From: Epichloe hybrida
Taxonomy: Eukaryota > Ascomycota > Sordariomycetes > Hypocreales > Clavicipitaceae
Length of the DNA: 64,000 bases
Assembly: GCA_019022495.1 (NCBI GenBank)
Contig: JAFEKR010000037.1
Location: forward strand, 310,001-374,000
Direction of reading: 5' to 3'
Position numbers and translations under genes: made by a program. Of this stretch, positions 49,794 through 58,794 are shown one piece after another (position 1 is the stretch's first letter; each line of letters starts with the position of its first letter). Below the pieces are notes generated by a model, which was not told the origin of the DNA, did not search any database, and worked only from the letters and a program-made list of their open reading frames with translations.

Positions 49794-51510
49794 CTAGTCG
49801 AAAACAATGGCAGCCTTGATGGCGCTCTTGTCCTTGATGCTCTGCAGGGCCTTGCCGAACTCCTCCAGCTTGAATGTCTTGTTGACAATGCCCTTTGTCT
49901 TGACCTTTCCGGAGTCGAGGTAGTCAATAGTAGCGGCTAGGAGGTAGGTCACTTGTGTTAGTGACTGTTGCAAAGGAAGGGGATGCAAAGAAAGGGAAAA
50001 AAAACATTGTGGAACAATGCCAGACATACGAAACATGTAGGTCTCGGAGAAGGAACCAATGATGGTGATTTCGTCACCAAAGATCTTGGCCGGGGGCCAG
50101 CCCACCCTCGCGGAGCTGGCATAAACACTATGGCGGGTCAGCCAATGCCTGGCGCATAATGTGCGTTCAGTTAGTAGTCAAGTTTGATCATACCCATAGA
50201 CGACAAGAGTGCCACCACGACGGACATAATTGATGGCGTCTTCGAGTATCTTGACGGAACCAGTAGCCTCAACAACTACCACATCATCAGTACGGGAGCC
50301 AGAATACATGTCTTTGCCCGAGAGATCGTACCAATGTCAAAGCCGTATGGATTGTCCTTCTTCAGCTGGTCGAACTGAGCCTCGGGGCTGTCTCGGGACA
50401 GCTCGATGTAAGTATCGGCAGCATCGAGGCTCTTGGCGAGGTCCATCTTCAAGCCCTTGGGAGCCGCGATCGTGACCTGGCAACCTCCATTTTGTCGCAG
50501 GAGTTGAGCAAGCATCTAACGGTCGTGTAAGAAAATCATGCTGTAACACAAAAAGGACATGCAACGCGCTTACCAGGCCGGTAGGACCAGCGCCGAACAT
50601 CAGAACGTGTGAGCCAAGCTTGGGTCGGATCTTCTCAAGACCATGGCAGGCACAAGAAGCGGGCTCTAGAAGAGTAGCATCGACCCAGTTAAGATTCTTG
50701 AATTTGAAAACCTTGGCGGCAGGATAGGCACAGTATTCGGCAAAGCCTCCGTTCATGGTGACACCATGGGCATTGAACTGGTTTTTTTTTTTTTTTTGGC
50801 ATCAGTAAGCTTGTGATGTGTGAAGCGGCGACTCTGGAGCACGTACGTTTTCGCATAACAAGAGCTGACCACGACGGCAGTAGAAGCACTCATTGCAAAG
50901 CTCGCTGTTGTCGGCAGCAACCTTGTCGCCGACTTTAAACTGGGTGACATCCTGACTGGTATTTTAGCGCTCCTGTCATGAACAAAGGTCGAATTGAACA
51001 TCATATATAGTACTCAATACCTTCCCAACAGCGGCGATTACACCGACAGTTTCGTGGCCAGGAATAAGAGGGAACTTGGCAATGAATTCTCCCTCGTGAA
51101 TGTGCTATGAGAAAAAAAAAAAATTAGACTGCATCATAACACAAAGCCCTCATCTCAGTTATTTCGTACCAAATCTATCGAAGCTCAGTTAGTTCCTCTC
51201 TTTTCTGAAGCAGTAGGGTAGGTTGACCTACCAGTTCCACAAACACCACAGGCCTTTACCTGAACCAAAACGTCATCATCGCGCAACTCAGGAAGCGGGA
51301 CCTTGACAATGGACCAATCCTCTGGCTTCTCATATCTGCGTTGGCACGGAGGTTACTGGATGAAATTCTGCTAATGGCCGGGCTGTCGGTGACCTTTGGC
51401 GCATGCCATCGAAGGGGGGGGGGGGACCCTGATGGCTAGACGAGACCCACGAGCTTCAACGTATATAAGACGTACCTGAGAGCCTTCATCTCCTTGGGAA
51501 GGCCAGCCAT
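49794..51510 (-). CDS. Zinc-dependent polyol/alcohol dehydrogenase, D-arabinitol dehydrogenase-like (10 exons incl. a 5-nt micro-exon)
   Basis: Medium-chain dehydrogenase/reductase oxidising an alcohol or polyol with NAD(P). Exons are 51476-51510, 51232-51335, 51170-51174, 51021-51104, 50847-50951, 50574-50777, 50332-50515, 50194-50275, 50030-50127 and 49794-49936, giving 347 residues. Catalytic zinc ligands are Cys44 (GVCGTD) and His65-Glu66 (PGHE). The structural zinc site is Cys95, 98, 101 and 109 ([15 protein letters not shown]). The cofactor fold starts at GAGPTG. Later motifs are DIVVEATGS and [12 protein letters not shown]. The 5-nt exon ATTTG supplies the D and L of CGTDLHIHEGEF; without it the zinc-binding motif and the frame are lost. 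Nine introns in 1.7 kb is dense. The closest family I can name is D-arabinitol/sorbitol-type; the true substrate is unknown. Confidence 0.9.
51170..51174 (-). other. 5-nt micro-exon of the zinc dehydrogenase
   Basis: ATTTG lies between an AG acceptor (GATAG) and a GT donor (GTACGA). Joined to the preceding G it makes GAT-TTG (Asp-Leu), completing the invariant CGTD-L of the family before the CAC-ATT-CAC of the next exon. Confidence 0.8.
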
Positions 51511-53809
51511 TTTGGATATTGTCTACTTTCCGTGTTCTCCTTGTTCGGTACGCGTTGTTTTCAAACCAAACGCTGCTTCACGAGGAGCAGGCGGATCGTC
51601 GGGGCGGGGGGCAAGGTACGTCACTGAGGGAATAACTGAATAACAACTAATGCTCTGTTAGAAGTTGGAGTGGAAGTGCGCCAATACCGCTGGCCATGTA
51701 TCACATCACGTACTGGCAGTAAATGGTTGTTAGATGATCGCGAACCCAAGAGAGAACCCGGTAGTCAACGACCTGGACGAAGAACGATTTTACAAGATTG
51801 GAGGGGAAAGCTTTTCTCCCACCTCCGATGACGCCAGCGAGGGCTCGCATTATAATCTCCTCACTCCGGCCCATCAGCTCAGCTCCGCAAGACCAGATGG
51901 ACCCAGGGATGCAGCGGACGAATCCCTGGACCACCCAGTTGCATTTGGACCCTCAACCATCACCACTCACCCACTCACCCACTCACCCACTCGACCTACC
52001 GGCCATCGTGCCATCCTCTACGGATCCGTATGTATGTATGTATGTACTTTACATATTAGAGCGACGCCCACGAGAGGTTGACTTTGGGTCTCGCCTGGTC
52101 TTGCGTTGATTTACTCATGGTGAGGGGCGTGGAGAACCCCGCTGAGGGACTTTGTTGGCCAACAATCGCCGCGTCCTCGCCCCTCCTCCCCCCACCATCT
52201 GCCGGATCATCACATCTGAACATCCCAATGGGCTGTAATACATACATATGGAGTTGTGTACGGATCCGTAGTTGACGTGGCACTGGTTTCGCTCCCTCAC
52301 CGTCATTACTGCTCCATTCGGGGATCCATGATTGAGTCTCCATATTCGAACCGTGCGATCAAGTCGCATCGTGGACGGAGTACCAGATGTGCAGGCAGGC
52401 ATTGTGTGGCTGGAGGCGTGCTGCACTGACAAGCACATCTTGATTAAGACTGATTGATGACGAATATTCATGACAGACTGTGTTGAGACGGCACAGTCGA
52501 GCGCACCAAGTTGAAATCAAGCCTCACTTCCGTCGCCGATTTACGGGCACACAATGCAGACAATCAGCAACGTGTTTTTTCCCCTTGATGTCCCTTAAAG
52601 TAGCGGGGGACGGAGAAACATGCTTGCATTTCACTCCGTATCACATATGTAGCTTCCTTGACCAGACAGAACACACAGAACACCAAAGTGCTGCCTGCTG
52701 AACACCACTGTCTCTTCGCGGATGAAATCCCTCCTCCCCGACGACTGGGGGGCTCGGTCTCTCCTACAAGTGAAGCCCTTCACTCCTCTTGACCTATCGA
52801 CATTTGCGTGCAAGAGTGGATCAAGCGGCATAGACGGATGTGATCTCTCGGTTTCGCAAGGATGGTTCTGAATATCTCGGCCCATCGTTGCTTGTGGCTT
52901 AATACTTTTGGGACATCGACACCGCTCTTTGAATGGCCATGTGGCGGAAATTCTCGGAGCGGAGAATTGTTATGTTGTCATGCTGTTTGTTTTGAGGTCG
53001 GTCTCGATGCTTCAAACACCCTTTAGTTAAACACTGTTAAAGTTGACACTGGATGTGCTCAGCGACCGTCTGTCGTAAACAATGTTGGAAAGAAGCACTG
53101 CTGCAAGGGTATAAGTTGTGTGTTGACCCTTGAAGTCTCCTTCACCGATTCCTCATGATCGGCATCGGCCAGAATATGACTCTTGTCTATTTAGTGGGAG
53201 CGTCCCCTCTTGAAACTAAAGGCAGTCCCTCTTGAAACTAAAGACAGTATTATTGTTTAAGCTACCAAGAGGCGTCAACCTCATTCAGCATCCACGCAAT
53301 CGAGACTGCGGCCTTTCAAGCCTTGAATCCGTAGTGCAGCATCTTGCCTCAACACCCCCTTACAGTTCACATGCATCGAAGCTCGACAGTGACACAAATC
53401 CACCCTAATGATGCATGTGAACGTGCATGAAAAATCCCGACCAACCCGCTGACTTTGTTTCATCATCGTCATCGCAGACATCACACATGAGATAGCAATG
53501 ATTACTTATTTGAAGTTTTTTTTTTGTTGGATCACATTTAACTCATGATATATCGCAGGCAATTAACTCATTGACTGCAAATAGTGACCCTGATGCAAAA
53601 TGATGTCCGAGGATCAATCCCCTCCAAAACTCCCACGGTGTCCCCTACGCAGCCGTTTCGCTACAGTAGATCTTTCATGGCAGATTTGCCTCCAATTTTT
53701 TTTTTAGAGTACATGATCGGTGCTTTAAAAAATTTCTCCCTGGTAGGTTGTGTTTGCCCATGCATCTCGAAAACAGTGAAAAAACCCTTTCAAACAGACA
53801 TGGTTCAGC
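51511..53809. other. 2.3-kb intergenic region with palindromes
   Basis: No supportable gene. It holds two copies of the palindrome TACGGATCCGTA (52019-52030 and 52259-52270) and another TCCGTA at 52634. Short repeats include ACCCACTC units at about 51965-51992, a GTAT array at about 52028-52045, and a direct repeat of CCTCTTGAAACTAAA near 53200-53245. Confidence 0.55.
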
Positions 53810-54520
53810 TTAAGAGGAGGGAGCACCACGTCCAGCACCACGTCCAGCACCGCGACTACAGTTTCAATACGCGTTAGCAAAGTCCCCCATTACTGTTGAA
53901 ATCCTGGTTGCATTTGTGCCGAAACCGTCTTCCAAGCGCTCGCGCGAGCCAAAACGGACGAGACGGGGATAAACTCACAACTGAGGAGCGAACTCGCCAG
54001 GAGCACCACCCTCCTTGCCCTCGCCAGCATCTCGTCGTCGGTATCCACCTTCACGGTCACCACGGTCACCACCACGGCCACGGCCGAAAGGTCGTCGCTG
54101 GCGCTCGTCGTCACCAAGCATGCCACGAGGAGGAGCGTGCGATCGCTGCTGCTTGATGTGGGTAGCGGGAACGATCTCGGCGGGCAGGTGCAACCATTCG
54201 CGGAGGTAGTCGAGACCCTCGGGGGTCAACGTGTAGTAGTAGTACTGCCAAGAAAATTGGGTCTTGACAAAGCCGCGGGAATTGAGGGACTGGCAAGCCT
54301 TGATGACGAACAAGTTCTTGGTGTCGATATCTGGATGCTTGGGAAGGTTGAAGTCCTTCTGAGCCACGAGAACGCCCTCGCGGAAGAGGTACTATGTTGG
54401 AGGGTGTATGTCAGTCACAGATTTTTCGTTGCGCTGGGAAGAAAAAATTCTCCCTCAAATCGTTCAATCGATCGTAAATACCTCGTGGATCTTCTTGCGG
54501 TCGGCCTTGGGAATCAACAT
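53810..54520 (-). CDS. rps10: 40S ribosomal protein eS10 (3 exons)
   Basis: Small-subunit ribosomal protein of the cytosol. Exons 54482-54520, 53979-54391 and 53810-53855 give 165 residues. Exon 1 is [13 protein letters not shown]. Exon 2 begins [14 protein letters not shown] and includes [40 protein letters not shown] and [13 protein letters not shown] (winged-helix domain). It then has an Arg/Gly-rich tail ([19 protein letters not shown]) ending GEFAPQ. Exon 3 completes [19 protein letters not shown], the usual RGG-like terminus; its repeats are coded by a short CACGTCCAGCAC duplication. Introns are GT-AG, the second with a GCTAAC branch. Divergent from sde2. Confidence 0.95.
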
Positions 54521-54979
54521 CGTGACGGTTTGGTGGTGAGGTCGATGTGGAAAGAGGGCAGTTTTCCGGATCAAATGGATTACTTTTGTGGGCGCAAACC
54601 CTACAAGAAATTCGAACCCACATGTAGCGAAGTGGGGTGGCTTGTGCTTTATGTGCTGTGGCTGAGGGCACGTGTTGATTAGCTTATCGATATGTGGCTG
54701 GTCGTGGTGACTACATGCAACTTCAAGATTCAGATTTGCCAAAACCTCCCCTCTACAACATCTTCCAAAATTTCTTCACTTCTGGCAAAAAACGCTTTAA
54801 ATCACAAAAACCACTTAAAAGACCACTCACAAGAACCACTCACAAGAACCACTCACAAGAACCACTCACAAGAACCACTCACAAGAACCACTCACAAGAA
54901 CCACTCACAAGAACCACTCACAAGAACCACTCACAAGAACCACTCACAAAAACCACTCACAAAAACCACTCACAAAAAC
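54521..54979. promoter_or_regulatory. Divergent rps10/sde2 promoter containing a 12 x 13-bp tandem repeat
   Basis: 459 bp between start codons. From 54823 to 54978 there are twelve units of a 13-bp repeat (CCACTCACAAGAA; the last three units have AAAAA). The array ends one base before the sde2 ATG, so it most likely forms the sde2 5' leader. Confidence 0.7.
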
Positions 54980-55822
54980 ATGTCTCCACGAAATATCAAC
55001 GTACTCGTCACCACATTTGGTGGTCTGGGTGTTCCGCCAACTTTGGTTGTACCAGTCCCGCACTCTACAAACATATCAGAACTCCGTGAGGAGATTATTG
55101 GACGACTGCCAGCCACCGATAGCAGACTTATCATCACAACTCTATCAAACAGACAGCTACCCGAGGCCTCGGAAGCACCAATTTCAATCTATCTGTCAAG
55201 CAGTCGGGATGAATTCCTCTCTCTACGATTAGCCGTCCCACTATGTGGTGGCAAGGGTGGTTTCGGTTCCCAGTTACGTGCCGCTGGTGGGCGTATGTCA
55301 TCACGCAAGAAGAAGAACCAAGAAGACCACGGGTCCAGCCGCAACCTGGACGGCCGCAGACTACGAACTGTCAATGAAGCCAAGGCTCTGGCGGAATACC
55401 TCTCCATCAAACCTGAAATGGAAAAGAAGGAAAAAGAAAAGCGACGTCAACGATGGGAACAGATTGTTCAAATGTCAGAAGAAAAGCAGTCTCAAATCAA
55501 GAATGGAGGTCAGGGTCGACTAGATGGAAAGTGGGTCGAAGATAAAGAAGAAAGCAGCGAGAAGACTCGGGAAGCTGTTGCCGCAGCCATGAAGGCCAGC
55601 CGATACAGCGACAACTTATTCAGCACATCGCACGGCTCCACATCTAGTGAGCAGGCTCAAGGGCAATCGAGCTCGGAGGAGGAAGCGAACGCCAGCTCTA
55701 AAGAGTCATCTCCCGTTGACGAGGCTGAAACGTCGAAAGGGAAGGGAAAATCGAAAGCCTTTTTTGGATTTGATGAGGATGATGAGTTCATGAGCTCGTC
55801 TGACGAGGAGGCGGAGGTATAA
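54980..55822 (+). CDS. sde2: Sde2: ubiquitin-fold precursor, splicing/genome-stability factor
   Basis: Single exon, 280 residues. The N-terminal ~90 residues form a ubiquitin-like fold ([46 protein letters not shown]) ending in the invariant processing site GGKGG at residues 90-94. In fission yeast, ubiquitin proteases cut after GG to release a spliceosome-associated C-terminal part starting with Lys, which then promotes splicing of selected introns. After the site come [24 protein letters not shown]-like [21 protein letters not shown], a charged coiled coil ([20 protein letters not shown]), and an acidic serine-rich tail ending SSSDEEAEV. The frame stays open upstream to 54692 through the tandem repeat, but the ATG at 54980 gives the family N terminus. 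Confidence 0.93.
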   Translation: MSPRNINVLVTTFGGLGVPPTLVVPVPHSTNISELREEIIGRLPATDSRLIITTLSNRQLPEASEAPISIYLSSSRDEFLSLRLAVPLCGGKGGFGSQLRAAGGRMSSRKKKNQEDHGSSRNLDGRRLRTVNEAKALAEYLSIKPEMEKKEKEKRRQRWEQIVQMSEEKQSQIKNGGQGRLDGKWVEDKEESSEKTREAVAAAMKASRYSDNLFSTSHGSTSSEQAQGQSSSEEEANASSKESSPVDEAETSKGKGKSKAFFGFDEDDEFMSSSDEEAEV

Positions 55823-56166
55823 ATGTTTGCATGAGAATGGAGTATGGGAAAGATATCCTTCGTATTTTGTTTTTGCTGTTTTCAGGTCTCTCATCTACGG
55901 CGCATCAGATGTGGGAATTGGGATTCGTTTGGAAGTCAACAATCAGCGTTGCAATGGCAAAGTTACTGCTTCGCACAATTTAAGTTTGCTCACAAGGCAA
56001 TTTTCAAGTCTCACAACATTGTCTCCAGTATGAAAACAGACTTCTCTCGATTGACAACTGTATTAAAGATTCTTTACCAAGTTTTCCGAGTGATACACAT
56101 GCCGCAAGGCTGCTACTGTCCCTCTATCAACACAAGTCGAGATCTACGCCACCCTGGTTGTAAAAC
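55823..56166. other. Convergent intergenic region (sde2 and cox12 3' ends)
   Basis: 344 bp between two converging stop codons. Nothing was recognised. Confidence 0.5.
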
Positions 56167-56722
56167 TTAGGCGTCCAATTTGACAGGGAAGTTGCCAGCC
56201 TCTATCATGATATATTAGCACCGCCGTCGCCCTCGTGTTCATCATGTTCGATCTTACCTCGCTGCTCATCCCATCGCTGGTACCATGCAGAGGGGCACAA
56301 TGATCGGTAGGCGAGCTTGAACTGTCGTACAATTAGCTAACTGACCCGGTACCGGGTCCCCCATTCTTTCCATCCTGTCATACCTGATGGCAGGGATCAA
56401 AGTCCTCGCCCTTGGCGTTTATGCACTTGTGGTAATCGATATAGTTCTGCCAGCAGTGCTTGGTCTGGTTCACGTTGGGGAAGCGGGCATCGGTGCCTGT
56501 AGAAGAAGTTTAATGATTAGTATTTTCCACGCGTTACTGAAGCGCAATTGGGTAATTCGCTAAAGTCGCGCTGCTATTTTTCGTCGGGCGGGAGCTTACC
56601 GGCTGCAATGTTGTTAGCCTCGGGTTACCATCGAACCAATTTTTAGGGAGGGATTATTGGGACATACCAGTGACAAACTTGAAGGGCTTGGTGACAAGCT
56701 CCTGGCCATCTTTTTCAGCCAT
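56167..56722 (-). CDS. cox12: Cytochrome c oxidase subunit VIb/Cox12 (5 exons incl. a 3-nt micro-exon)
   Basis: Intermembrane-space subunit of respiratory complex IV. Exons 56668-56722, 56600-56602, 56384-56496, 56258-56321 and 56167-56201 give 89 residues, normal family length. It reads [77 protein letters not shown], and [12 protein letters not shown]. The twin cysteine motif is intact: Cys-x9-Cys ([11 protein letters not shown]) and Cys-x10-Cys ([12 protein letters not shown]). Exon 2 is the triplet CCG, between TTGCAG and GTAAGC with a GCTAAC branch site upstream. With it the protein reads VTAGTDARFP like the family; without it, VTGTDARFP. Divergent from the MLRQ-like gene. Confidence 0.9.
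56600..56602 (-). other. 3-nt micro-exon of cox12
   Basis: The triplet CCG is flanked by an acceptor (GGCTAACAACATTGCAG) and a donor (GTAAGCTCC). It adds the second Ala/Gly codon parts so that the family motif VTAG is formed. Because it is exactly three bases, skipping would not shift the frame. Confidence 0.7.
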
Positions 56723-57056
56723 TATGAGCTATTTCATTCGAGAACTCGGAGGTCCAGGCAATAGAGACGCGGGAATGGCCAATTGAAGTCGAGCAATTGG
56801 GCAGCGAGGTTGATGCCGTCGACGCTCGCGTCTTGGAATCAGATGTTCCGGTATTGGTGGCTCATAATATCTGCCTCAGGCTTGAAGGGCAGTGGGGCAA
56901 GGCAACCACGCCCGAGCACTGGGCCGACATATTCAATCAATTGGAACATGACATGGTCGGCAACCTCCAAACACCATCTTGAAAAGGGTGACGACAGTTT
57001 TGTCAATCGCTCATAGAACGCCCTACTCCTGTGCAGACCAATCTACCCTCTTCAAC
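56723..57056. promoter_or_regulatory. Shared divergent promoter of cox12 and the MLRQ-like gene
   Basis: 334 bp between start codons pointing apart; both genes encode respiratory-chain subunits, so co-expression from one promoter region is plausible. Confidence 0.55.
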
Positions 57057-57521
57057 ATGCGTGGCACCCAAGCTCTCAGAATGTTCCGCCCTACGGCTCG
57101 CATGATGCGACCGATTCCTGTACGTGCGAAGCGATATCATCTCTCTCGGAATTCGAACTAACTAAGGATACTGCTGTAGAAGGAGGACCAGGCCGGTACG
57201 TGCCGACTCATTAACTTGAAGAGTGTTCGATGGCCTCAAAAGAGGCTTTCTCAAGCTGCGTTTACGATGTATTAACTGCCCTTCCAGGCCACACCATCTC
57301 TCAACGGTTGCGCAAGCTCAAGCAAATTCCTGCCGAATTGATTCCTCTTGGTAAACACCTTCAGATCGAAGACTTGTGTGGCTCATGATTCTAACCCATA
57401 CTTAGCCGTCGTTGTGGGATTTGCCGTCTTTGCCGCTGGTTACTCGAGCATTCGAAAATTCGCTGTCGACAAGAACCTCAGACTTTCCAGACAGGGACCT
57501 ACAGGGAGTGCTGATCATTAA
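57057..57521 (+). CDS. MLRQ/NDUFA4-like respiratory-chain subunit (4 exons)
   Basis: Exons 57057-57119, 57180-57195 (16 nt), 57288-57350 and 57406-57521 give 85 residues. The N terminus MRGTQALRMFRPTARMMRPI is an amphipathic mitochondrial targeting sequence. Then come KEDQAGHTISQRLRKLKQIP, a single membrane span (LIPLAVVVGFAVFAAGYSSI), and a short C-terminal tail with DKNLRLSRQGP. The layout matches fungal proteins annotated as the MLRQ subunit of NADH:ubiquinone oxidoreductase, related to NDUFA4, which in mammals is associated with complex IV. All three introns are GT-AG with the codon of Gly split. Assignment to complex I or IV is not possible from sequence alone. Confidence 0.82.
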
Positions 57522-57785
57522 AGATTGAGCTACATGTAAAACCACATGCACGGAGGATTTCATTTGTTCGCGGATGGAAAAACAATGTATATGTCAAAAA
57601 TTCAAAAAAGTAAGTCATCAAATCAGGCTTGGCTTTAGAACTGCTCATTCTGTTCACTGTTCACTTTGTTGCTGCCGTTTTGAATGGAGCACGCACTATG
57701 ATATCATTCGACTCCAGAACACCGTCGCTATGTAATTGTAATGTCCAATTGTACAAGAGCAGTATTCCCAAACTCCCAAACCAAC

Positions 57786-58299
57786 TCATGCCGGCTTGGG
57801 CCCGGCCACATCCAACCCCTCTAGACCCTGCATGGGATCTGGTGCTGCGCCGTTTGCTGCTGCATCTGCGACTTCCAATGTCGCTTCCTGATCCTCCGCT
57901 GCATAATCTGCCAACCAACCTTCCTACATTTAAATCATCAGCGTGCACCCCATGGTTTTTGAATCTGCAAATACGAACCTGCTCCCACACTGCCTTTTTG
58001 CTACTCAGGCCCTCATCCGCGCTCTTCGGAGCCTTTGCTTGTGAGACTTTTAAGATTTTGCCGAAAAACTCGGATTGATCCATATTGTCAATGGCTTCCT
58101 TGGCATCTTCTGGATCTTCAAATTCGACATAGGCAAAGCCGCGATGAGGATCTGCCGACTTGCGTGCATCAGCTTTCGGAAGCTGGACTTCGACAATCTC
58201 TCCGAAGGGGATGAAAGCATCAAGTAAATGATTGCTGGTGACTACTTGTGATAGGCCACCTACAAAAACCGTGGCTTTCCAACGAGCAGCGTCTGACAT
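57786..58299 (-). CDS. Small RRM RNA-binding protein (cyclophilin-E-type RRM; 2 exons)
   Basis: Exons 57979-58299 and 57786-57923 give 152 residues. One RNA-recognition motif fills the first ~85 residues: RNP2 TVFVGGL, then NHLLDAFIPFGEIVEVQLPK, RNP1 RGFAYVEFEDPEDAKEAIDN and LKVSQAKAPK. This is the RRM variant found at the N terminus of cyclophilin E (PPIE/CYP33), but no cyclophilin domain follows. Instead there is a short acidic tail (EGWLADYAAEDQEATLEVAD). It is probably a splicing-associated protein. The upstream in-frame ATG (58422) would add residues without family resemblance, so MSDAARWKATVFVGG was chosen. Divergent from sec31. Confidence 0.88.
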
Positions 58300-58794
58300 T
58301 ATGGAAAAACTGGGTAAAGAAGAAAATAGAGAACTGTTGTTACGGTAGCTTGTGTCGTCAAGCTGTCTCGATATTCTCCAAAACTTCACGAGTGAAAGCG
58401 ACTTGCTCAACCAAGCTCTCATTGGCCCTTGGATACATGATGTTGCTCAACACACTAGAGCTACTTCTCAAGTCACGTGCAAGCCTCCCCACTTGCCCCT
58501 TGTTGTTTGAGGTATCCAAGCTGGCACAGAGCTCATGAGGGAGGGTCCCATTATAATCATCGGCCAGCTTGCAATCTGGCATCATATTTATGACTTCGAT
58601 GTCATTGCGCCAGCCCAACAATTCCACTTTCTGGTACTCTCCCCTTACAATTAATGAACTAGTCAAGGTTGCAACGTCTAATTTCGAGACTTCAGGCTCG
58701 GAATTTTTGGTTTGAAGCCTAACAATAACCTCGCCTTATCTGACTGCACCTAAAGCAGCCAGTCAGTTTGTTGGGTCTATCTACCCCCGCCATC
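58300..58794. promoter_or_regulatory. Divergent promoter region of the RRM gene and sec31
   Basis: 495 bp between start codons pointing apart. No specific operator was recognised. Confidence 0.5.

Noticed and set aside
51254..51259. GTAAAG donor in the dehydrogenase after codon 37
   Set aside because: Using it would remove KACGVCGT, the catalytic zinc motif; the exon instead continues to 51232.
54823..54978. CRISPR-like array
   Set aside because: Units are 13 bp with no spacers, in a eukaryotic promoter or leader; it is a simple tandem repeat.
54692..54979. N-terminal extension of Sde2 through the tandem repeat
   Set aside because: The repeat-coded peptide is low complexity and unlike any Sde2; the family N terminus starts at 54980.
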